Source of the DNA: Caulobacter vibrioides
Lineage (GTDB): Bacteria; Pseudomonadota; Alphaproteobacteria; Caulobacterales; Caulobacteraceae
Reading direction: 5' to 3'
NCBI RefSeq assembly: GCF_002310375.3
Contig: NZ_CP023315.3
Span: 2,790,001-2,854,000, forward strand
Length of the DNA: 64,000 nt
In this document: positions 7,771 through 17,292 of the stretch, piece by piece
Layout of the letters: every line of letters begins with the position of its first letter
Numbering within the stretch: position 1 is the first letter of the stretch
Notes under the pieces: generated by a model
Told to the model about the DNA's origin: nothing
Databases searched by the model: none
What the model saw: the letters and a program-made list of their open reading frames with translations, nothing else
Translations under genes and position numbers: made by a program

Positions 7771-9627
7771 TCAGGCCGTTTCGCCGGTCAGTTCGCGCCG
7801 GGCCTTCTCCAGCTCTTCGGCGTAGCGGCGGGTGACATGGGCTTCGGTGATCAGGCCGATCACCTCGCCGCCTTCGTCGACCACGGCCAGTTCGTCGGCG
7901 CCGGTTTCGTCGAAGGCGGTCATGATCGCCTTGATCGACAACTCCGGCGTCAGGGACACGCGCGCGTGGGTCGCGAGCATCGCCACCGTGGCGTCGCGCT
8001 CAGGCGGCTCGGCGTAGACGGCGGCCGTGGCGACGATGCCGGCGTAGCGTCCGGTCTCGTCGGTGAGCACCGCGCGCTTGGTCGAGCCCAGCGGGAACCG
8101 CCGACGGAACTCGGCGAGCGTGGTGCTGGACCCGATCGTCTTGACGTCGCGGCGCATCATCTTGCCGGCGGTGAGGTTGCGCATCCAGCTGACGTCGTGG
8201 GCGCTGCGGATCGTCTCGCCGCGCAGGTGCAGACGCCAGGTCGAGAACGAGTAGCCGAAGGTCTCGCGCACCACGGCGCTGGCGATCAGCGAGGCGGCCA
8301 GGGTCGCGCCGGTGACGGTAAAGTCGCCCGTGGCCTCCAGCACCAGGAATGACATGGTGAAGGGCCCGCCCACGATGGCCACGCCCAGCGCGCCCATGCC
8401 CACCAGCGAGGCGGCGATCGGGTCCAGCCGTCCGTCCCCCGCCGTCAGGTTGACGACCTCGGCGAAGGCCTGGCCCATCAGGGCGCCCAGGAACAGCGCG
8501 GCGAAGAAGAGGCCGCCCCGGAAGCCCGCGCTCAACGAAACGATCGAGGCCACGGCCTTCATCAGGATCAGCACCAGCAGCACCTTCAGCGGCAGGTCGC
8601 TGTTGAGATCCAGGTGCAAGGCGCCGTGGCCGCCGGACAGGGTTTGCGGCGTCGCCAGGGCCAAGGCCGCCAAGGCGACACCGCCGATCGCGGGCTTGGA
8701 CCAGCGCGGCAGCGGCGCCTTGGCCGCCCAGCGATCGGCCACCGCCACGGCCCGCATCAGCGTGATCCCGAAGAACGCGGCCAGCAGGCCCAGCAGCCCG
8801 TACAGCGCGTAGTCGGTCGGCGACGCGATGGCGACCACGGAGGTCTTGATCAGATAAGGGGTCGAACCCAGGGCCGTGGCCACCAGAACGCCCGCCAGCG
8901 CCGCCGCCACCACCGGCGCGATGTTGGCGACCGTATAGGCGCCGATGACGATCTCGAACGCATAGAAGGCGCCCGTCAGCGGCGCGCCGAACGCGGCCGC
9001 GATCGCTGCGCCGGCCCCCGCGCCGACCAGAATCCGCAGGTCGCCCCGGCGCAGGTTCAGACGCTGGCCCACCCAGGACGCGGTCGCTCCGCCGGCCTGG
9101 GCGTAGGCCGCCTCAAGCCCCACCGACGCGCCGGAGCCGTTCGAGATCAGGGTCTGCATACAGATGAACAGACTGTCTCGGATCGACAGACGCCCCCCAT
9201 GCAGGGCGTTGGCCTCCACGGGGTCGACGGCGTGGTTCGGGCGAAAACGCAGGATGGCGGCCGTAAACAGCCCCAGCAAAAGCCCGCCCAGCGGAATGGC
9301 CAACAACCGCCAGGGCTCGACCATGGTCTGCCCCGAGAGGCGTTCGTTGGGATCGAAGTTGAAGATCGCGACCTGGGTCCCGTGCGCGAGCGCGCCCAGC
9401 GACACCGCCAAGGCGCCGGCTACAAGGCCAACGACCGTGGCCACGGCGATGACCCAGAGTTCGGAGGAGCGTGTGCGACGCCGCAGCCAGGCCAGCCAGG
9501 GCAAGGCTTGGCGTCCGGCCTCGCGCACGGTCGCGCGATCGATCGCCGCAACACGAAGAACAGAGCGCCAGGGAGGCGAAGCGGCCTTGGCGGAGTCCGG
9601 TTCAGGGGTCTCGGCCGGCGCGCTCAT
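7771..9627 (-). CDS. ClC-family chloride channel/antiporter with C-terminal CBS domains
   Basis: A 618-residue protein with about ten hydrophobic segments of the ClC fold (residues 55-450) and a cytoplasmic C-terminus with a pair of CBS motifs (LTAGKMMRRDVKTI; LSIKAIMTAFDETGADELAVVDEGGEVIGLI). The selectivity loop reads GSGASVGLEAAY: the gating glutamate of the canonical GREGP motif is kept, but the surrounding residues differ. It lies 3 bp after the murD stop on the same strand, so it is probably co-transcribed with the dcw genes. Substrate and direction (Cl-, F- or Cl-/H+ exchange) cannot be decided from sequence. Confidence 0.9.
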   Translation of the reverse strand: MSAPAETPEPDSAKAASPPWRSVLRVAAIDRATVREAGRQALPWLAWLRRRTRSSELWVIAVATVVGLVAGALAVSLGALAHGTQVAIFNFDPNERLSGQTMVEPWRLLAIPLGGLLLGLFTAAILRFRPNHAVDPVEANALHGGRLSIRDSLFICMQTLISNGSGASVGLEAAYAQAGGATASWVGQRLNLRRGDLRILVGAGAGAAIAAAFGAPLTGAFYAFEIVIGAYTVANIAPVVAAALAGVLVATALGSTPYLIKTSVVAIASPTDYALYGLLGLLAAFFGITLMRAVAVADRWAAKAPLPRWSKPAIGGVALAALALATPQTLSGGHGALHLDLNSDLPLKVLLVLILMKAVASIVSLSAGFRGGLFFAALFLGALMGQAFAEVVNLTAGDGRLDPIAASLVGMGALGVAIVGGPFTMSFLVLEATGDFTVTGATLAASLIASAVVRETFGYSFSTWRLHLRGETIRSAHDVSWMRNLTAGKMMRRDVKTIGSSTTLAEFRRRFPLGSTKRAVLTDETGRYAGIVATAAVYAEPPERDATVAMLATHARVSLTPELSIKAIMTAFDETGADELAVVDEGGEVIGLITEAHVTRRYAEELEKARRELTGETA

Positions 9628-9630
9628 CGC

Positions 9631-11046
9631 CTAGGCGACGGCGGCCTTGCCGCCGCCCGTCGCCACGCCATTGACGGCGGCGCGGAACGCTTCGCCCCTC
9701 GCCTCGAAATCGCTGAACTGGTCGAACGACGCGCAGGCGGGCGAAAGCAGCACAATAGCCTCCTCGCCGCTGGCGGCCGCGTCGGCGTAGGCTTGCTGTA
9801 CGGCCCGCTCCAGCGTGCCGCTCAGCACGCATTCAGCCTTGCCCGCCAGGGTCCAGGAGAACGGCTCGGCCGCCTCGCCGATCAGGTAGGCCTTGGCGAT
9901 GCGCGGGAACAGGTCCTTCAGGTCGTCGATGCCGCCGGCCTTCGCGACGCCGCCGGCGATCCAGTAGAACTTCGGATAGCTGGACATCGCCTGACGGGCG
10001 GCGTCGGCGTTGGTGGCCTTGCTGTCGTTGACGAAGCGGACCTTGCCGATCTTGCCGACCGTCTCCATCCGGTGGGCGAGCCCCGGGAAGGTCATCAGGC
10101 CGTCGACGGCGTCCTGCATCGAGATGCCGATCGCGCGCGCCGCGGCGTAGGCGGCGGCGGCGTTCTGCCAGTTGTGGCGCCCCGGAAGACTGCGGGCGCG
10201 CAGGATGTCGGCGACCTCGACCACGCGCTCGCCGGTGGCGTCATAGAGCACGCCTTGCAGCGCATAGACGCCCCGCCCCATCGCCTTGCCGGCGCTGATC
10301 GGCCAGATGGTCCGACGGTTGGCGGCGGTGATCTCGGTGCAGATCTGCTGGCACCAGGCGTCATCGACGCCGATGATCGCCGTGTCGCCCTTACCCTGGT
10401 TCAGGAAGATCCGGCGCTTGGCGGCGATATAGCCGTCCATGCCGCCGTGGCGATCCAGGTGGTCGGGCGAGATGTTCAACAGCACCACCGCGTCGGGGTG
10501 CAGGCTGGAGGTCAGGTCCAGTTGGTAGGACGACAGCTCCAGCACATAGACCGCGCCGCCGTGCATGTCCTCGAGCCCCAGCACGCCCAAGCCGATATTG
10601 CCGCCGACCCGCGTATCGCGGCCAGCCGCGGCGCACAGGTGGCCGATCAAGGCGGTCGTGGTCGACTTGCCGTTGGTGCCGGTGATGGCGATGATCTTGG
10701 GGCGCTTGTGGGCCGGCGCGGCGGCGACCGTGCGCGCAAACAGCTCGACGTCCCCCAGGATCTCGACGCCGGCCGCCTTGGCCTTCTCGACGGTCCAGTG
10801 CGGCTTGGGATGGGTCAGCGGCACGCCCGGCGACAGCATCAGGGCGGCGAACTGACTCCAGTCGGCGGCCTGAAGATCGACGACCGGGAAACCTTCGGCG
10901 GCGGCCGCCTCCCGGCTGGCGGACTTTTCATCCCACAGGGCGACCTTGGCGCCCCCCGCGATCAAGGCGCGCGCCGCCGTCAGGCCCGTTCGGCCCAGGC
11001 CGAACACTGCGACGGTCTTGTCCTCGAAACCGCGGACGGGGATCAT
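9631..11046 (-). CDS. murD: UDP-N-acetylmuramoylalanine--D-glutamate ligase MurD
   Basis: Cytoplasmic Mur ligase that adds D-Glu to UDP-MurNAc-L-Ala. The 471-residue protein has an N-terminal Rossmann domain (VFGLGRTGL at 14-22), the P-loop GTNGKST at 123-129, the ISPDHLDRHG motif and C-terminal VNDSKATN and LLSPACASFDQF. It follows mraY after a 14-bp gap and is followed by the ClC gene. Confidence 0.96.
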   Translation of the reverse strand: MIPVRGFEDKTVAVFGLGRTGLTAARALIAGGAKVALWDEKSASREAAAAEGFPVVDLQAADWSQFAALMLSPGVPLTHPKPHWTVEKAKAAGVEILGDVELFARTVAAAPAHKRPKIIAITGTNGKSTTTALIGHLCAAAGRDTRVGGNIGLGVLGLEDMHGGAVYVLELSSYQLDLTSSLHPDAVVLLNISPDHLDRHGGMDGYIAAKRRIFLNQGKGDTAIIGVDDAWCQQICTEITAANRRTIWPISAGKAMGRGVYALQGVLYDATGERVVEVADILRARSLPGRHNWQNAAAAYAAARAIGISMQDAVDGLMTFPGLAHRMETVGKIGKVRFVNDSKATNADAARQAMSSYPKFYWIAGGVAKAGGIDDLKDLFPRIAKAYLIGEAAEPFSWTLAGKAECVLSGTLERAVQQAYADAAASGEEAIVLLSPACASFDQFSDFEARGEAFRAAVNGVATGGGKAAVA

Positions 11047-11060
11047 CTCAACGCCACTCC

Positions 11061-12173
11061 TTACCGCAACTTCAGCGTGGCCAAGCCGATGAAGGCCAGG
11101 ATCATCGACACGATCCAGAAGCGGATCACGACGGTGGACTCCGCCCAGCCCAGCTTCTCGAAATGGTGGTGGATCGGGGCCATCAGGAAGACCCGCTTGC
11201 CGGTCTTCTTGAAGTAGGCGACCTGGATCATCACGCTGAGCGCCTCGGCCACGAACAGGCCGCCGACGATGCCGAGAACCAGCTCATGCTTGGCGCAGAC
11301 GGCGATCGCGCCCAGCGCGCCGCCCAGGGCCAGCGAGCCGGTGTCGCCCATGAAGATCTTGGCGGGCGGGGCGTTGTACCAGAGAAAGCCCATGCCCCCG
11401 CCGATGATGGCGCCGCACAGCACCGCCAGCTCGCCGACGCCCGGCGCGAAGTGGAGGTTCAGATAGTCGGCGAACTTGTAGTTGCCCACCAGGTAGGCGA
11501 TCAGGCCGAAGGTCGAGGCGGCGAGCATCACCGGCACGATGGCCAGACCGTCCAGGCCGTCGGTCAAGTTCACGGCGTTGGAGAAGCCGGCGATCGTGAA
11601 CGCCGCAAAGGCCACGTAGAACCAGCCCAGATTGATCACCAGCGCCTTGAAGATCGGGAAGACCAGGCTGGTCTCCATGCCCGGCGTCATCGGCGACTTC
11701 GGCGCGAACAGGATCAGGATCACCGTGGCGATGATCGCGACGATGAACTGGGCCACCAGCTTCTGGACGCTGGAAAGCCCGGCCGTCGTCTGCTTGGTGA
11801 CCTTGGCGTAGTCGTCCATGAAGCCCAGCACGCCGTAGCTGCCGGTGATGAGCAGCACGACCCAGACATGGACGTTGCGCAGGTCGGCCCACAGCAAGGC
11901 GCCGACGAACAGGCCGGCCAGGATCATGAAGCCGCCCATGGTGGGCGTGCCCGCCTTCTCGGTGACGTGGCGCGCAATGCCGTCGGTGCGGATCGGCTGG
12001 CCCCTGCCCTGCTTGGCCTTCATCCAGCGGATGAAGCGCGAGCCCATGGCCACGGCCACGATATAGGCGGTCAGCATCGCCATGCCCGACCGGAAGGTGA
12101 GGTATTTCAACAGGTTCAGGGCTGGATAGTGCTCCTGCGAGCGCGCTAGCCATTCGTACAGCAAGTACAGCAT
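11061..12173 (-). CDS. mraY: phospho-N-acetylmuramoyl-pentapeptide transferase MraY
   Basis: A 370-residue polytopic membrane enzyme that transfers phospho-MurNAc-pentapeptide to undecaprenyl phosphate, giving lipid I. About ten transmembrane segments are interspersed with cytoplasmic catalytic loops: GTPTMGG, MDDYAK with the conserved aspartates, NLTDGLDGLA, FMGDTGSL and the C-terminal APIHHHFEKLGW. Its start codon shares one base with the murF stop. Confidence 0.97.
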   Translation of the reverse strand: MLYLLYEWLARSQEHYPALNLLKYLTFRSGMAMLTAYIVAVAMGSRFIRWMKAKQGRGQPIRTDGIARHVTEKAGTPTMGGFMILAGLFVGALLWADLRNVHVWVVLLITGSYGVLGFMDDYAKVTKQTTAGLSSVQKLVAQFIVAIIATVILILFAPKSPMTPGMETSLVFPIFKALVINLGWFYVAFAAFTIAGFSNAVNLTDGLDGLAIVPVMLAASTFGLIAYLVGNYKFADYLNLHFAPGVGELAVLCGAIIGGGMGFLWYNAPPAKIFMGDTGSLALGGALGAIAVCAKHELVLGIVGGLFVAEALSVMIQVAYFKKTGKRVFLMAPIHHHFEKLGWAESTVVIRFWIVSMILAFIGLATLKLR

Positions 12174-13633
12174 CAGCCCTGTTCCCCAAGATCGATCGTC
12201 GCCAAGGCGGCAGCGAGCGCGCCGGCCTTGGAGCCGTTCGACCCCTTCACCATCACCACGTCGCCGGGCTGCACGGCCCCCGTCAGCGCCGACGTTAACT
12301 TTTCAGTAACCTCCGCGTAGCCGCCCCGCCGAGTCGGAGGAAGCGCCTCCCACAGCGATTTCATGTGGACGCCCGCGAGAAAAACCATGTCGACGTTCGC
12401 GGCCGCGATCGGCTCCGCAAGCTCGGCGTGAAAGCGGGCGCTGTCCTCGCCCAATTCGAGCATGTCGGTCAGCGCCACCACCCGACGGCCGGCGACCTTG
12501 CGCGCGCCCAGGGTCTTCAGCGCGGCCTGCATCGAGACCGGATTGGCGTTGTAGCTCTCATCGACCAGGGTGAAGGCGCCGCCGGGGATGCGGATCGTCT
12601 TCTCCGCGCCGCGCCCCTCGATCGGCGCGAACTCAGCCAAGGCCGCCAAGGCGGTGTCGCGGGGCACGTCCAGCGCCTCCAACATCAAGAGCACGCAAAG
12701 GCTGTTGGGGCCCCAGTGGACGCCGGTCTGAAGCAGGGTGAATTCGATGGGCTCGCCCCGCAGGACGGCCCTAACCACCGATTTTCCCGGCGAATGCCGG
12801 GACCCAGATTCATCCGGGACGCTCGACGCCTTGTCATCTGGACCCCGGCCTTCGCCGGGGAGGTCGGTTGAGAATGACAGGAGTTGCGCCGTGCAGTCGG
12901 GCGAAGACCCGAAGCTCCAGACGGTCGCGCCGACCTTCTCGGCCTCGGCCTTGAGGAAATCGAACCAGCGGTTGTCGGCGTTCAGCACCGCGACACCACC
13001 AGGCCGCAGCCCCGCGAAGATCTCGGCCTTGGCGCGGGCCACGCCCTGCTCGCCGTCTGCAAAGTTCTCCAGGTGCACCGGCCCCACCGTGGTGATCGCC
13101 ACCGCGTGCGGCTGGACGAAGCCCGACAGCGGCGTGATCTCGTCGGCATGGTTCATGCCCACCTCGAACACCGCCCGTTCGGTGTCGCGCGGCATGCGCG
13201 CCAGGGTCAGCGGCACGCCGATGTGGTTGTTGTAGCTCTTGACCGAGGCGTGGGCCTTGCCGGCCAGCCGCAAGCCCGCTTCGATCGCGCGGGTGACGCT
13301 GGTCTTGCCGACCGAGCCGGTCACCGCCCCGCGCTTGCACTGGGGCGCGCGCTCGCGCGCCGCGACGCCCAGGGCCTCCAGCGCCTTGAAGGTGTCGGCG
13401 ACCATCACCGCCGGCGCATCAACCGCGCGCGCCGCCAGGACGCCGGTCGCGCCGTTCGCGACGGCTTGCGGCACGAAATCGTGCCCGTCGCGCACGCCGA
13501 CCAGCGGCACGAACAGGTCGCCCGGCTCGACCGAGCGGGTGTCGATCGAAACGCCGGATACGGCGAAGTCGCCGGCGACCTGGCCGCCGATCGCCTGGGC
13601 GATCTCGTCAGCGGTCCAAAGGGCGTCAGGCAT
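12173..13633 (-). CDS. murF: UDP-MurNAc-tripeptide--D-Ala-D-Ala ligase MurF, carrying an in-frame repeat insertion
   Basis: Mur ligase adding D-Ala-D-Ala to the UDP-MurNAc tripeptide. The 486-residue protein has the N-terminal domain (VSIDTRSVEPGDLF), the P-loop GSVGKTS at 106-112, the central NHADEI and NADNRWF motifs, and the C-terminal DESYNANPVSM. Residues about 250-285 (from STDLPGEGRGP to SGSRHSPGKS) are low-complexity, are not typical of MurF and are encoded by a palindromic repeat at 12778-12884. The reading frame stays open through the repeat and all ligase motifs are intact, so the gene is probably functional. It overlaps murE by 8 nt. Confidence 0.95.
   Translation of the reverse strand: MPDALWTADEIAQAIGGQVAGDFAVSGVSIDTRSVEPGDLFVPLVGVRDGHDFVPQAVANGATGVLAARAVDAPAVMVADTFKALEALGVAARERAPQCKRGAVTGSVGKTSVTRAIEAGLRLAGKAHASVKSYNNHIGVPLTLARMPRDTERAVFEVGMNHADEITPLSGFVQPHAVAITTVGPVHLENFADGEQGVARAKAEIFAGLRPGGVAVLNADNRWFDFLKAEAEKVGATVWSFGSSPDCTAQLLSFSTDLPGEGRGPDDKASSVPDESGSRHSPGKSVVRAVLRGEPIEFTLLQTGVHWGPNSLCVLLMLEALDVPRDTALAALAEFAPIEGRGAEKTIRIPGGAFTLVDESYNANPVSMQAALKTLGARKVAGRRVVALTDMLELGEDSARFHAELAEPIAAANVDMVFLAGVHMKSLWEALPPTRRGGYAEVTEKLTSALTGAVQPGDVVMVKGSNGSKAGALAAALATIDLGEQG
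12778..12884. repeat. palindromic repeat inside murF (CATCCCGG/CCGGGATG-type family)
   Basis: The segment is built of small inverted repeats (TCCCGGCGAATGCCGGGA and CCCCGGCCTTCGCCGGGG). It also has the partial borders TTCATCCGGGAC and GAATGACAG that recall the family members at 19490-19602 and 52201-52297. Here the copy is more diverged but still has the GGACCCCGGCC core. It lies wholly within murF and preserves its frame. Confidence 0.7.
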
Positions 13634-15086
13634 CCACGCCCTCCAGGGCTTGCAGGGTTTCGGCCACGTCGTCGAACGGGTGCACGACGCCGGCGATGAT
13701 CTGGCCCTGCTCGTGACCCTTGCCGGCGACGACCAGCACGTCGCCCTCGCCCATCAACGCCACGGCGGCGCGGATGGCGGCGCGGCGGTCGCCGATCTCG
13801 CGGGCGCCCGGGGCGGCCTCCAGGATGGCGGCGCGGATCGAGGCGGGATCCTCCGAGCGCGGATTGTCGTCGGTGACAATGGCGATGTCGGCGAGCTTTG
13901 CGCCGATCGCGCCCATCAACGGACGCTTGCCCCGGTCACGATCCCCGCCCGCGCCGAACACCGCAATGAGCTTTCCAGCCGTGTGGGGACGCAGGGCCTC
14001 CAGCACCGTCTGCAGACCATCGGGCGTGTGGGCGTAGTCGACATAGGCCTCGCCGCCCTTGGGGCCGCGCCCCACGCGCTGCAGGCGACCGGCCGCGCCT
14101 TCCAGGCTTTCCAAGGCCTTCAGAACCTTGGCGCTGTCCTCGCCGGCGGCGATGCAGAGCCCGGCCGCCACCAGCACGTTCGACGCCTGGAAGGCGCCGG
14201 CCAACGGCAGCTTGATGTGATGAACGACGTCGTCAGCCTCGATAATCAGGTCCTGGCCGGCGGGCGTGGGCGTGCGCGACAGCAGCCGCAGGCCCTGCCC
14301 GTCCTCACCGACCGAGAACACGCTCTGGCCCGAGGTGACGGCGGCCGAGGCGAAGGTCGGAAACGCGTCGCTGTCGGCGTTCAGCACCGCCATCGCGCCC
14401 GCGGGCGTCAGGGTGTCGAACAGGCGCAGCTTGGCGGCGCGATAGGCCTCCATCGAGCCGTGATAGTCCAGGTGGTCCTGAGTGAAGTTCGTAAAGCCTG
14501 CGGCGCTCAGCTTGACGCCGTCGATGCGACGCTGGTCGACGCCGTGCGAACTGGCTTCCAGCGCCAGATGGGTGACGCCCATGTCGGCGAGGCGCGCGAT
14601 CATCTCGGCGACGTCGCCGGCGTCGGGCGTGGTCAGGCCCGGCGGGGTCAGTTGCTGGTCGGGCTGGCCGGGCTGGCTGACCACCACGCCCAGGGTGCCC
14701 ATGCTGGCGGCCTTGTGGCCCAGCTTGGTGAAGATCTGGCGGCAGAAGCCGGCGACCGAGGTCTTGCCGTTGGTGCCGGTGACGGCCACGCACATGGCCG
14801 GCTGCTTGCCCCAAAAGGCCGCCGAGGCCAGGGCGTAGGCGCGACGCGCGTCCTCGGAGCGAACCACCGGAACGCCCAGCCCCTCGAGTCCGCCCTCGGG
14901 CGCCAGGATGGCGGCCGCGCCCTTGGCCACCGCGCCTTGCGCGAAGTCGCGGCCGTCGACCTTAGTCCCCGGCAGGGCGGCGAACAGCCAGCCGGTCGTG
15001 ACCTTGCGGCTGTCGGCGGTCACGCCCGCGATCACGGCATCGTTGGCGAAGGGACGGTTGAACAGTTCGGATAGACGCTTGGTCAT
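13626..15086 (-). CDS. murE: UDP-MurNAc-L-Ala-D-Glu--meso-diaminopimelate ligase MurE
   Basis: Mur ligase that adds the third stem-peptide residue. The 486-residue protein has VTADSRKVTTGWLF near the N-terminus, the P-loop GTNGKTS at 104-110, NFTQDHLDYHG, and the DNPR motif at 407-410, which marks meso-diaminopimelate specificity. I chose the ATG at 15084-15086 because MTKRLSELF is the family start and it overlaps the ftsI stop as ATGA; the longer open frame upstream is antisense or out-of-frame to ftsI. Confidence 0.96.
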   Translation of the reverse strand: MTKRLSELFNRPFANDAVIAGVTADSRKVTTGWLFAALPGTKVDGRDFAQGAVAKGAAAILAPEGGLEGLGVPVVRSEDARRAYALASAAFWGKQPAMCVAVTGTNGKTSVAGFCRQIFTKLGHKAASMGTLGVVVSQPGQPDQQLTPPGLTTPDAGDVAEMIARLADMGVTHLALEASSHGVDQRRIDGVKLSAAGFTNFTQDHLDYHGSMEAYRAAKLRLFDTLTPAGAMAVLNADSDAFPTFASAAVTSGQSVFSVGEDGQGLRLLSRTPTPAGQDLIIEADDVVHHIKLPLAGAFQASNVLVAAGLCIAAGEDSAKVLKALESLEGAAGRLQRVGRGPKGGEAYVDYAHTPDGLQTVLEALRPHTAGKLIAVFGAGGDRDRGKRPLMGAIGAKLADIAIVTDDNPRSEDPASIRAAILEAAPGAREIGDRRAAIRAAVALMGEGDVLVVAGKGHEQGQIIAGVVHPFDDVAETLQALEGVDA

Positions 15087-16852
15087 AGGCCCGCCTCCGG
15101 CGCGGCGTTCTTGGGCGAGCTGGCGATGGTCACCAGCTCGGTCTTGCGTTTGACGCCGAGGAACGGCGCGATGCGTTCGATCACCCGGCCGGCGGCCGGC
15201 GCGGCGACCCAGCCGCCGGTCGAGAAGCCGAACGAATTGGCGTTGCCCTTCGGCTCGTCCAGCAGGATCAGCACGAAATAGCGGTCCGCCTCCAAGGCGC
15301 CGTCCGTGGGGAAGGTGGCGGCGAAGGACGAGACCTGGCGCTGGTGATTGTAGCGTCGGATCGCGGGGTCGTACTTTTCGCCCGTGCCGGTCTTGCCGCC
15401 GACCGACAGCCCGGGCACGTCGGCCTTGCCGCCGCTGCCCCCTTCGCCGGGCACGACATTGGCGCGCATGATCTTCAGCATCTCGGCCGAGGTGTGCTCG
15501 GACAGGACCCGCTTGCCTTCGGGACGCACGCCCGGCGGCAGCTTGCGGATCGTCAGGGGGCGCATCTCGCCGCCGTTCAGCAAAGCGTTCATCGCCTGGG
15601 CCAGGGCCAGCGGCGAGATGTTCATGCCGTGACCGAACGAGGTCGAGGCCACGGTGTCCTGATCCCATTTGCGCGGGGTCAAGGGGCGCGCCGACTCCTG
15701 CAGCTCGACCTTGGCCGGCTTGGTCAGGCCCAGATTGGTGAAGTACTGGCTCAGGCGCTGGCCGCCCACGCGCTCGGCCAGCATCGCGGTGCCGATGTTC
15801 GACGAGTGCTGGAACACTTCGACCAGGTTCAGCACCGCCCGGGTGGCGTGATAGTCGTGGATCGTCCGATAGCCCAGCTTGTAGGGCTCACGGGCGTCGA
15901 AGGTCGAGGCGGCCGTCGCTACGCCCGTGTCCAGACCAATCGCCACGGTGAAGGCCTTGAAGGTCGATCCCATCTCGTAGACCGAGGCGGCGGCGCGGTT
16001 GAGACGCTGATCGTTGGTGGCCGCGCCCGCCTTGTTGGCGTCGTAGTCCGGCCAGCTGGCCATGCCCAGGATTTCGCCGGTGTGGACGTTGGTCACCAGA
16101 CCCACCGCGCCCTTGGGCGTGAACTCCTCGGCGGCCTTGCGCAGCTCGTCCTCGAGGGCGGCCTGCACGCGTACGTCGATCGAGAGCTGGGTCGGCCCGC
16201 CCTCGCCGCCGGCGGCCTTGCGGATCGGATCGTCCAGCGCACGCTCCGCGCCGGCCAGGCCCTTGCCGCCGCTGTCGACGAAGCCGATCAGGTGCGCGGC
16301 CGTCGGCCCCAGCGGATACATCCGCCGCTCCTGCTCCTCGAACGACACGCCCGGCAGGCCCAGATTGAAGATCGCGTCCTTCTCGTCCGGCGTCAGGCCA
16401 CCCAGAACGAAGGCGCGATGATCGCCAAACACCGCCTTGTCGAGGCGCTTGGCGGGGACCTGCGGCAGGGCCTTGCCCAGCGCCACGCGCGTTTCCTTGG
16501 CGTCCCACACCTCGCGAGGATCGACGTAGAGCGCATAGTGCGCCAGATCCACGGCCAGCAGCTTGCCGTTGCGATCGACAACGTCGCCGCGCGCGCCCTC
16601 CACGCCCAGGGTGTAGCCGTTGCCCTGCCCTGCGCGGGAGAACAGCGCCGACCACCCCGCGCCAAGGCTCACCCCGACAAAACAGAGGCCGAAGAAGCCC
16701 ATGACCAGGAAGATGCGGATCCGCGTGTCGTCTTCCGGCCGCGCGGCGGCGCGCGAACGCTCGAAGGCGTGCTCCAACCGCCAAACGCGCTCGACCACCC
16801 AGCGCCAGAGCGGGGATTGAACGCCGCCGGGACCCAGGTTCGAGAGGCTCAT
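15083..16852 (-). CDS. ftsI: FtsI/PBP3, septal peptidoglycan transpeptidase
   Basis: Class B penicillin-binding protein that crosslinks septal peptidoglycan together with FtsW. The 589-residue protein has one N-terminal membrane anchor (about residues 46-66), a dimerisation/pedestal domain and the transpeptidase motifs S296-T-F-K, S350-S-N and K487-T-G. It overlaps ftsL by 4 nt and murE by 4 nt. The cytoplasmic N-tail of about 45 residues is rich in Arg. Confidence 0.96.
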   Translation of the reverse strand: MSLSNLGPGGVQSPLWRWVVERVWRLEHAFERSRAAARPEDDTRIRIFLVMGFFGLCFVGVSLGAGWSALFSRAGQGNGYTLGVEGARGDVVDRNGKLLAVDLAHYALYVDPREVWDAKETRVALGKALPQVPAKRLDKAVFGDHRAFVLGGLTPDEKDAIFNLGLPGVSFEEQERRMYPLGPTAAHLIGFVDSGGKGLAGAERALDDPIRKAAGGEGGPTQLSIDVRVQAALEDELRKAAEEFTPKGAVGLVTNVHTGEILGMASWPDYDANKAGAATNDQRLNRAAASVYEMGSTFKAFTVAIGLDTGVATAASTFDAREPYKLGYRTIHDYHATRAVLNLVEVFQHSSNIGTAMLAERVGGQRLSQYFTNLGLTKPAKVELQESARPLTPRKWDQDTVASTSFGHGMNISPLALAQAMNALLNGGEMRPLTIRKLPPGVRPEGKRVLSEHTSAEMLKIMRANVVPGEGGSGGKADVPGLSVGGKTGTGEKYDPAIRRYNHQRQVSSFAATFPTDGALEADRYFVLILLDEPKGNANSFGFSTGGWVAAPAAGRVIERIAPFLGVKRKTELVTIASSPKNAAPEAGL

Positions 16853-17292
16853 CGCAACGCCCCCTGCACGGGAGGCGGCGGGACAGCGACATCGTCCGGC
16901 AAGGCCTCTGGCCCATCGGCGGCCAGCGTCTCGGGCGTGACCGGCGCGGCCGACACCGGCGCCTTGGGCAGTTCGCGACGGCGCGCCACATCGATCAGGG
17001 CGTCCTCGGTGATCTCATGGTCCGGCGCGATGGGCTTCAGCTGCATCATCTGCGCCAGCTGCTCGATGCGGCGGGGCTGCTCAAGGTGTGCGACCTCGGC
17101 CGCCAACAGCCGCTTGCGCGCGGCCTCTTCCTCGATCTCCTGCTCGATCCGGGCGATTTCCTGACGCTCGCGGCCGGCGAAGGTCTTGGCCAGATAGACG
17201 CCGGTGACCAGGCTGAGCAGGATGCACAGGCCCACCACTTCCACGACGCGGAAGCCCCGGACCCGTCGGTTGAAAACGCCCACGGCGGTCAC
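16849..17292 (-). CDS. ftsL: cell division protein FtsL
   Basis: Bitopic divisome protein: a short basic cytoplasmic tail, one transmembrane helix ([20 protein letters not shown]), then a periplasmic coiled coil ([22 protein letters not shown]) and a Pro/Ala-rich C-terminus that is long for the family. FtsL links FtsQ and FtsB to FtsWI. I chose the GTG at 17290-17292 because it overlaps the rsmH stop as GTGA, the coupling used throughout this operon; an in-frame ATG 15 nt upstream is possible. Confidence 0.88.
   Translation of the reverse strand: MTAVGVFNRRVRGFRVVEVVGLCILLSLVTGVYLAKTFAGRERQEIARIEQEIEEEAARKRLLAAEVAHLEQPRRIEQLAQMMQLKPIAPDHEITEDALIDVARRRELPKAPVSAAPVTPETLAADGPEALPDDVAVPPPPVQGALR

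Noticed and set aside
8614..11217. 867-codon open frame on the plus strand opposite the ClC gene and murD
   Set aside because: Arg/Gly/Gln/His-rich composition typical of antisense frames in high-GC DNA; the opposite strand codes for two well-recognised proteins.
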